A stretch of DNA of 17,151 nucleotides from an uncultured Oscillospiraceae bacterium (GTDB lineage: Bacteria; Bacillota; Clostridia; Oscillospirales; Ruminococcaceae): contig CAKSPU010000049.1 of assembly GCA_934486875.1 (NCBI GenBank), positions 1-17,151 of the forward strand. The letters run 5' to 3'. The position numbers were made by a program, and so were the translations under genes. The notes beneath the pieces are model-generated. The model worked only from the letters and a program-made list of their open reading frames with translations, was not told where the DNA came from and did no database searches. Positions within the stretch are counted from its first letter, which is position 1; each line of letters begins with the position of its first letter. Positions 13,851 through 17,151 of this stretch are shown one piece after another.

Positions 13851-15725
13851 TTATCTGACCTGATCTTCAAGTCCGCATCTGATAGCAGCTTCGTTCTCGC
13901 ACCAAGCAAGGCACTCGCCGTTGGGGTCGTATTCCTTTACCTTAGCGGTCATATCAGCTACGATCTTGTCAAACTCTTCGTCGGACTCAGCATAGATAGC
14001 GTTCCAGGAAGATGTTACGATAGTGCTCTTTACCTGCTCCCAGATGATCTCAAGCTCATCGGACTTGGAGGACTCGGAGTAGGAGGTTGCGAGAGATACC
14101 TTGTAGTTTGTGGTATCCATATACTCCTGAGAGTTGTAGCAGCCTGTGCGGTCTCTCCAGTCGTTGAGGATATCATAATCGGTATCTGCACGGCGGCTTA
14201 CCCAGTTGTCGCAGTTATAAGTTTCGCCGTTGGAATCGGGGTTGGAAGCGTCTCTGGACCAGGTGGTGTTGTTAGCCTGGAAAGTGCCTTCGTTGAAGGA
14301 GATTCCGCCCCACTCTGCGGGCATTATAGTACCCTTTCTGTCCTTGTAAGCCTGCTCGCCAAGCTCGGTGAGGCAGGAGTGACCTTCCTCGTCATAGTAC
14401 CAGCATACGTCCTTGGGACCGTACCAGTATGTCATATATCCCTCAGGAGTTGTGAGGTAGTTGATGATAGCCATACAAAGCTCGGGATACTCGGTGTTAG
14501 CGCCGATCGTCCAGACTCTGTTGCCGCCCATAACGTTCATACCGTAGCAGAGAGGAGAAGCGTCCTTGGGAACCATAGGATACATTCCCTTGCCTGCGGA
14601 AAGGTGCTCTTCGGAATTGTAGAGCTGAGAACCTGCATAATCGAAGATAGAGAAGAAGATACCGCCGTTCTGAGCCTTTTCACTCATCTTGTCATATGTC
14701 TGAGTGATAGAGTTGGGGTCGATAAGACCTGCCTGATAAAGCTTGTTGAAGAACTTAAGGCTCTTGAGGTAAGGACCGTCGGGCTCGAGAGCATCGTGGT
14801 ACTTGCCTGTTTCAACATCGTAAAGACCGAAGCCCATTTCATCATAACCCCAGTAGCAGGTAGCAAATGCCTTAACGTACATAACCATATTGCCGTCCCA
14901 GTCGGGCCACATTGAAACCGCATAGGTCTCGTTGCCTGCCTCGTCGGTGGGGCATATTTCCTTCATAGAAACAAAGAGGTTGTAGAGGTCATCAATGGTG
15001 TTTACCTCGGGATAGCCAAGCTCCTTGTAGAGATCCCAACGGAGGTCCATTGTGTAGAAGAATGCCTCGTGATCCTCGGTAGATGTAGCAACGTTGTGGC
15101 CGAAGCCGTAAACAACATCGCCTGCACCGATAGAATTGTTCAGGTTTTCATTGTTCTCGAGAGCGTAGGGCATATGAGCCTTAATGTAAGGACCGTAATC
15201 GGAAAGGATATCGTCCTCGTTCCAGTCGAAGAGCATACCGGAGGTAGCGGCTCTCTGATACTGGTTGCCTGTTGAACCGAAGACAACGATGTCGCCAAGG
15301 TCGCCTGACTCCATACGGGTATCGAATGTACCGTCGGAATCGGGGATAATTGTCATAACAACGTTGTACTTCTGCTTCATAAGCTCAGCGAACCAGCCTG
15401 TGAGCTCGCCCGAGTAGTTTGCAAGCTGGCTGTATATGGTGATGTTGATAGGATCGGTAGTGCCGTAAAGCTCTGCAAAATCCTCGTCGGACTCTCTTAC
15501 CTCACCGTCACCTGCTTCTGCTTCGGAATCGTTTTCAGACTCGGAAACGTCGGCATCGGAATCCTCAGCATCATCGGCAGCGTCATCAGCGCTGTTATCG
15601 GCAGCCTGAGCTGTGTCGCCTGCATTATCGCCGGTAGTTGCTGTTTCGGTGCTTCCGCCGCAGCCTGTTACCGCAGCCATCATAGAAACCGCAAGAACTG
15701 CGGAAAGAATCTTCTTTAACTTCAT
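13851..15725 (-). CDS. Extracellular solute-binding lipoprotein of an ABC importer (large, family 1 type)
   Basis: 624 residues. The N-terminus is a lipoprotein signal peptide with lipobox AVTGC, so Cys22 would be lipidated and the protein held on the outer face of the membrane. Residues about 25-85 form a low-complexity linker rich in Ala, Asp, Glu and Ser. The rest has the layout of large family 1 sugar- or oligosaccharide-binding proteins: a beta strand INITIYSQL, GDLGDIVVFGS (a common feature near the ligand site), many aromatic residues, and ELCMAIINYLTTPEGYMTYWYG, typical of the hinge-proximal helix. The substrate is probably a carbohydrate, by family resemblance only. GGAG lies nine bases before the ATG. 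No permease or ATPase genes are in the window, so it works with a transporter encoded elsewhere or with genes upstream outside the window. Confidence 0.87.
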   Translation of the reverse strand: MKLKKILSAVLAVSMMAAVTGCGGSTETATTGDNAGDTAQAADNSADDAADDAEDSDADVSESENDSEAEAGDGEVRESDEDFAELYGTTDPINITIYSQLANYSGELTGWFAELMKQKYNVVMTIIPDSDGTFDTRMESGDLGDIVVFGSTGNQYQRAATSGMLFDWNEDDILSDYGPYIKAHMPYALENNENLNNSIGAGDVVYGFGHNVATSTEDHEAFFYTMDLRWDLYKELGYPEVNTIDDLYNLFVSMKEICPTDEAGNETYAVSMWPDWDGNMVMYVKAFATCYWGYDEMGFGLYDVETGKYHDALEPDGPYLKSLKFFNKLYQAGLIDPNSITQTYDKMSEKAQNGGIFFSIFDYAGSQLYNSEEHLSAGKGMYPMVPKDASPLCYGMNVMGGNRVWTIGANTEYPELCMAIINYLTTPEGYMTYWYGPKDVCWYYDEEGHSCLTELGEQAYKDRKGTIMPAEWGGISFNEGTFQANNTTWSRDASNPDSNGETYNCDNWVSRRADTDYDILNDWRDRTGCYNSQEYMDTTNYKVSLATSYSESSKSDELEIIWEQVKSTIVTSSWNAIYAESDEEFDKIVADMTAKVKEYDPNGECLAWCENEAAIRCGLEDQVR

Positions 15726-15756
15726 TTCCCTTTACTCCGCCTTTCATTTAAAAGCT

Positions 15757-15793
15757 CAGCCGAGACACATTAATTTAATAATATGCTCGGCTG
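15757..15793 (-). terminator. Hairpin between the surface protein and lipoprotein genes (possible attenuator)
   Basis: Perfect 8-base arms CAGCCGAG and CTCGGCTG enclose a 21-base AT-rich loop in the 108-base gap. On the minus strand only a short TTTT follows a few bases later. It could be a weak terminator letting part of the transcription read through into the lipoprotein gene, or an mRNA-processing structure. No separate promoter for the lipoprotein gene was convincing. Confidence 0.5.
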
Positions 15794-15833
15794 TGCCTGA
15801 AATTTTCTTAAAAAGTATTATGCTTTGTTAAGA

Positions 15834-16643
15834 TTACTTTCTCTTGGAAACAACTGCTGCAGCTGCTGCAACGCCCATAACTGCGAGGAGAGCGCCTGCT
15901 GCTGTGTTGCCGGTCTTGGGAGCTGTTGTCTCTTCGGTTGTTGCTTCAGTCTCAGCTGCTGCTTCTTCAGCAGGAGCCTCAGTCTCTTCAGCTGCTGCTT
16001 CCTCTGCGGGAGCCTCGTCCTCAGTTGCTGCCTCTTCTTCAGCTGCTGTATCATCAGCTGCTGCGCCGAGACCGCTTACTGTGAATGTGAGCTCGATGGA
16101 GTTCTCAGGCATTGTGTAGCCGAAAAGTCCGTCCTCCTTGCCGAGGTCATCGTTCCAGATGTTGATGCACATAGGCTCGAGGTAATCCTTAGCATCGGGG
16201 CTGAGGTAAGCTTCGTCAAATGTGTACTTGGTGTTGCCGTCGAGAGTAACCTTTACATCGCTGATAGTTACGCCGCTGTCGAGGGGGATATCAGTGGAGA
16301 TGAAGAGGAGGTTGAGGGACTCGTCGGAACCGAAGTCGAAATCGGTAACGGAAACGGTGTATGTGCCGTCGCCTGTGATCTCAGCATCGTTGAAAACGCC
16401 GCCCTTGTTAACAGCTGTGGGACCGTCCCAGCCTGTGATCTGATCGAAGTAAACCATACCGTCGTCGCCTGTAACGCCCTGACCGTAGGTGGGTTCATAC
16501 CAAGCATTTCTGAAAGAATAGCTTGCGGACTGAACGCCGATGTATGCGTGATATGTTGTATCCTCTGCGGAAGCGGATACGGGGATCATAGATACAGCCA
16601 TAGCAGCTGCAGCGATAGCGCTGAGAGTTCTGAACTTTTTCAT
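15834..16643 (-). CDS. Secreted surface protein with acidic Ala/Glu linker and sortase-like tail
   Basis: 269 residues from the ATG at 16643, with AGGAG nine bases upstream; the in-frame ATG at 16685 lies inside the leader hairpin and is not used. Residues 1-26 form a signal peptide (KKFRTL, hydrophobic stretch, SASA). Residues about 29-192 are a beta-rich domain with FNDAEITGDGTYTVSVTDFDF and later repeated hydrophobic strands, suggesting a jelly-roll or carbohydrate-binding-like fold; I cannot name the family. About 196-240 is a repetitive linker of Ala, Glu and Thr. The end, APKTGN (241-246), a hydrophobic segment of about 19 residues and KRK, has the architecture of a sortase signal but with Ala in place of the first Leu of LPXTG. 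The alanine-rich parts use almost only GCT and GCA codons. It has a strong promoter and is probably abundant at the surface. Confidence 0.82.
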   Translation of the reverse strand: MKKFRTLSAIAAAAMAVSMIPVSASAEDTTYHAYIGVQSASYSFRNAWYEPTYGQGVTGDDGMVYFDQITGWDGPTAVNKGGVFNDAEITGDGTYTVSVTDFDFGSDESLNLLFISTDIPLDSGVTISDVKVTLDGNTKYTFDEAYLSPDAKDYLEPMCINIWNDDLGKEDGLFGYTMPENSIELTFTVSGLGAAADDTAAEEEAATEDEAPAEEAAAEETEAPAEEAAAETEATTEETTAPKTGNTAAGALLAVMGVAAAAAVVSKRK

Positions 16644-16676
16644 AATTCTTTTCTCCTTAAAATTAATCGTTTTCAG

Positions 16677-16703
16677 TAAATACAACTTATGTATTTGTAT
16701 TTA
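16677..16703. repeat. Perfect AT-rich inverted repeat in the leader of the surface protein gene
   Basis: Nine-base arms TAAATACAA (16677-16685) and TTGTATTTA (16695-16703) surround nine bases. On the transcript it lies at or just after the predicted 5' end, where a stem-loop can protect mRNA from decay; as DNA it could also be an operator just downstream of the promoter. Confidence 0.6.
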
Positions 16704-16708
16704 AGATA

Positions 16709-16737
16709 AATGTACCACAAATCTCCGCAAATGTCAA
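16709..16737 (-). promoter_or_regulatory. Promoter of the surface protein gene
   Basis: On the minus strand a perfect -35 TTGACA (16732-16737), a 17-base spacer and -10 TACATT (16709-16714). The leader to the ATG at 16643 is about 60 bases and carries the inverted repeat at 16677-16703. Confidence 0.75.
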
Positions 16738-16781
16738 TATCTTTTTTAAACAAATTACAACCCAAATTTCTGTACATACAT

Positions 16782-16813
16782 AAAAAAGCAGGGAACATAT
16801 CTCAGTTCCCTGC
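16782..16813 (-). terminator. Rho-independent terminator of the partial secreted protein gene
   Basis: On the minus strand perfect 9-base arms GCAGGGAAC and GTTCCCTGC enclose an 8-base loop and are followed by TTTTTT. It starts about 15 bases after the stop codon at 16828. Confidence 0.92.
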
Positions 16814-16827
16814 AATTTTAGGGTATT

Positions 16828-17151
16828 TTACTCAACAACAAGAGTGTAATTTTTGCCCTCATCGGCTTTGAAAATATATCTTCCGTTTTCGTCGAGAGTG
16901 CCCGAAAGTATCTTTTTCGAGGTGCTCTTTCTGCCGCTGTAAAGGGTAAAGCTTCTGCCTGCGTTATCGGCACCGAGGTCAATAACAATTGTGCCTCTTC
17001 TGGTGTCCGAATTTACCTTGATGCGGTTCATATCGCTGTCATAGGAATATACATAGGAATGGTTCCAGGCATTCGACATATGGATAAATGTCTCGCCTCT
17101 TACCGCTGTGACAGTCACCCTTGAAGCGGGCATATTAAAGCTGCCCTTTTC
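16828..17151 (-). CDS. C-terminal end of a secreted protein (5' end outside the window)
   Basis: The frame is open to the window edge, so only the last 107 residues are seen. They begin EKGSFNMPASRVTVTA, the end of a repeat of the kind FxMPASDVTVTA that is common in clostridial and listerial surface proteins with tandem beta-repeats. About 85 further residues follow with alternating strands (GTIVIDLG, FTLYSGRKS, GRYIFKADEGKNYTLVVE), probably a final beta-sandwich module. The ATG at 17133 is internal to the repeat and should not be taken as the start. Enzymatic domains, if any, lie upstream of the window. Confidence 0.75.
   Translation of the reverse strand, partial: EKGSFNMPASRVTVTAVRGETFIHMSNAWNHSYVYSYDSDMNRIKVNSDTRRGTIVIDLGADNAGRSFTLYSGRKSTSKKILSGTLDENGRYIFKADEGKNYTLVVE

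Noticed and set aside
14379..14915. 178-codon open frame on the plus strand
   Set aside because: Antisense to the solute-binding lipoprotein, whose sense frame has a clear lipobox and family pattern.
15825..16679. Long Cys/Ser-rich open frame on the plus strand opposite the surface protein gene
   Set aside because: It is the antisense shadow of the alanine/glutamate-rich gene with GCT/GCA codons. It has no ribosome binding site, and the protein composition is an artefact of the codon repeats.
1..17151. CRISPR array, tRNA or rRNA genes, integrase or phage genes
   Set aside because: I saw no regularly spaced identical repeats, no tRNA-like cloverleaf and no integrase, transposase or phage structural protein on either strand.

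Overview
The window looks like chromosomal DNA of an anaerobic Gram-positive bacterium of the Clostridia, most likely Ruminococcus-like (Oscillospiraceae). The reasons are the small DUF4250 protein typical of Clostridia, secreted proteins with cell-wall-binding repeats and sortase-like tails, AGGAG-type ribosome binding sites, moderate GC with AT-rich promoters of the TTGACA/TATAAT type, and Rho-independent terminators. The species assignment is inference; no rRNA or marker gene is present.

Layout. 1-81: edge of an interspersed MITE-like repeat. 110-3149 (minus): a lipid-kinase-like protein translationally coupled to a hybrid histidine kinase with receiver and Hpt domains. 3150-3256: short gap with a strong hairpin and a solitary copy of the repeat's 16-nt end. 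3257-7046 (minus): a three-gene operon, DUF4250 protein - GrpE-like protein - large Hsp70-like ATPase, with a clear promoter at 7080-7108. 7254-10225 (plus): a McrB/McrC type IV restriction pair divergent from that operon and closed by a bidirectional terminator. 10257-12375 (minus): a secreted protein with cell-wall-binding repeats and a Big_2-like domain, and upstream of it alanine racemase. 12492-13031 (plus): a SLOG/DUF1273 (YpsA-like) protein. 13088-13251: a complete 164-bp MITE-like element with inverted ends and a probable 4-5 bp target duplication, lying exactly at the 3' end of a small membrane protein gene (13249-13536, minus). 13851-16643 (minus): a large solute-binding lipoprotein and, upstream, a secreted surface protein with an acidic linker and a sortase-like tail. 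16828-17151 (minus): the C-terminal end of another secreted protein.

How they work together. The McrBC pair is a two-component type IV restriction system against modified DNA. The beginning of mcrB is much richer in AT than the rest of the gene, as expected if the target-recognition module had been exchanged. The operon divergent from it pairs an actin-fold Hsp70-like ATPase carrying a long unexplained N-terminal region with a protein whose C-terminus resembles the GrpE beta domain, so it looks like a dedicated chaperone plus exchange factor; its client is unknown and a link to the restriction system is only positional. Alanine racemase and the cell-wall-binding protein belong to the cell envelope. 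The solute-binding lipoprotein has no transporter permeases in the window.

The best candidates for something undescribed are the Hsp70-like/GrpE-like/DUF4250 operon, the mosaic mcrB, and the MITE-like family whose ends recur three times at gene boundaries.
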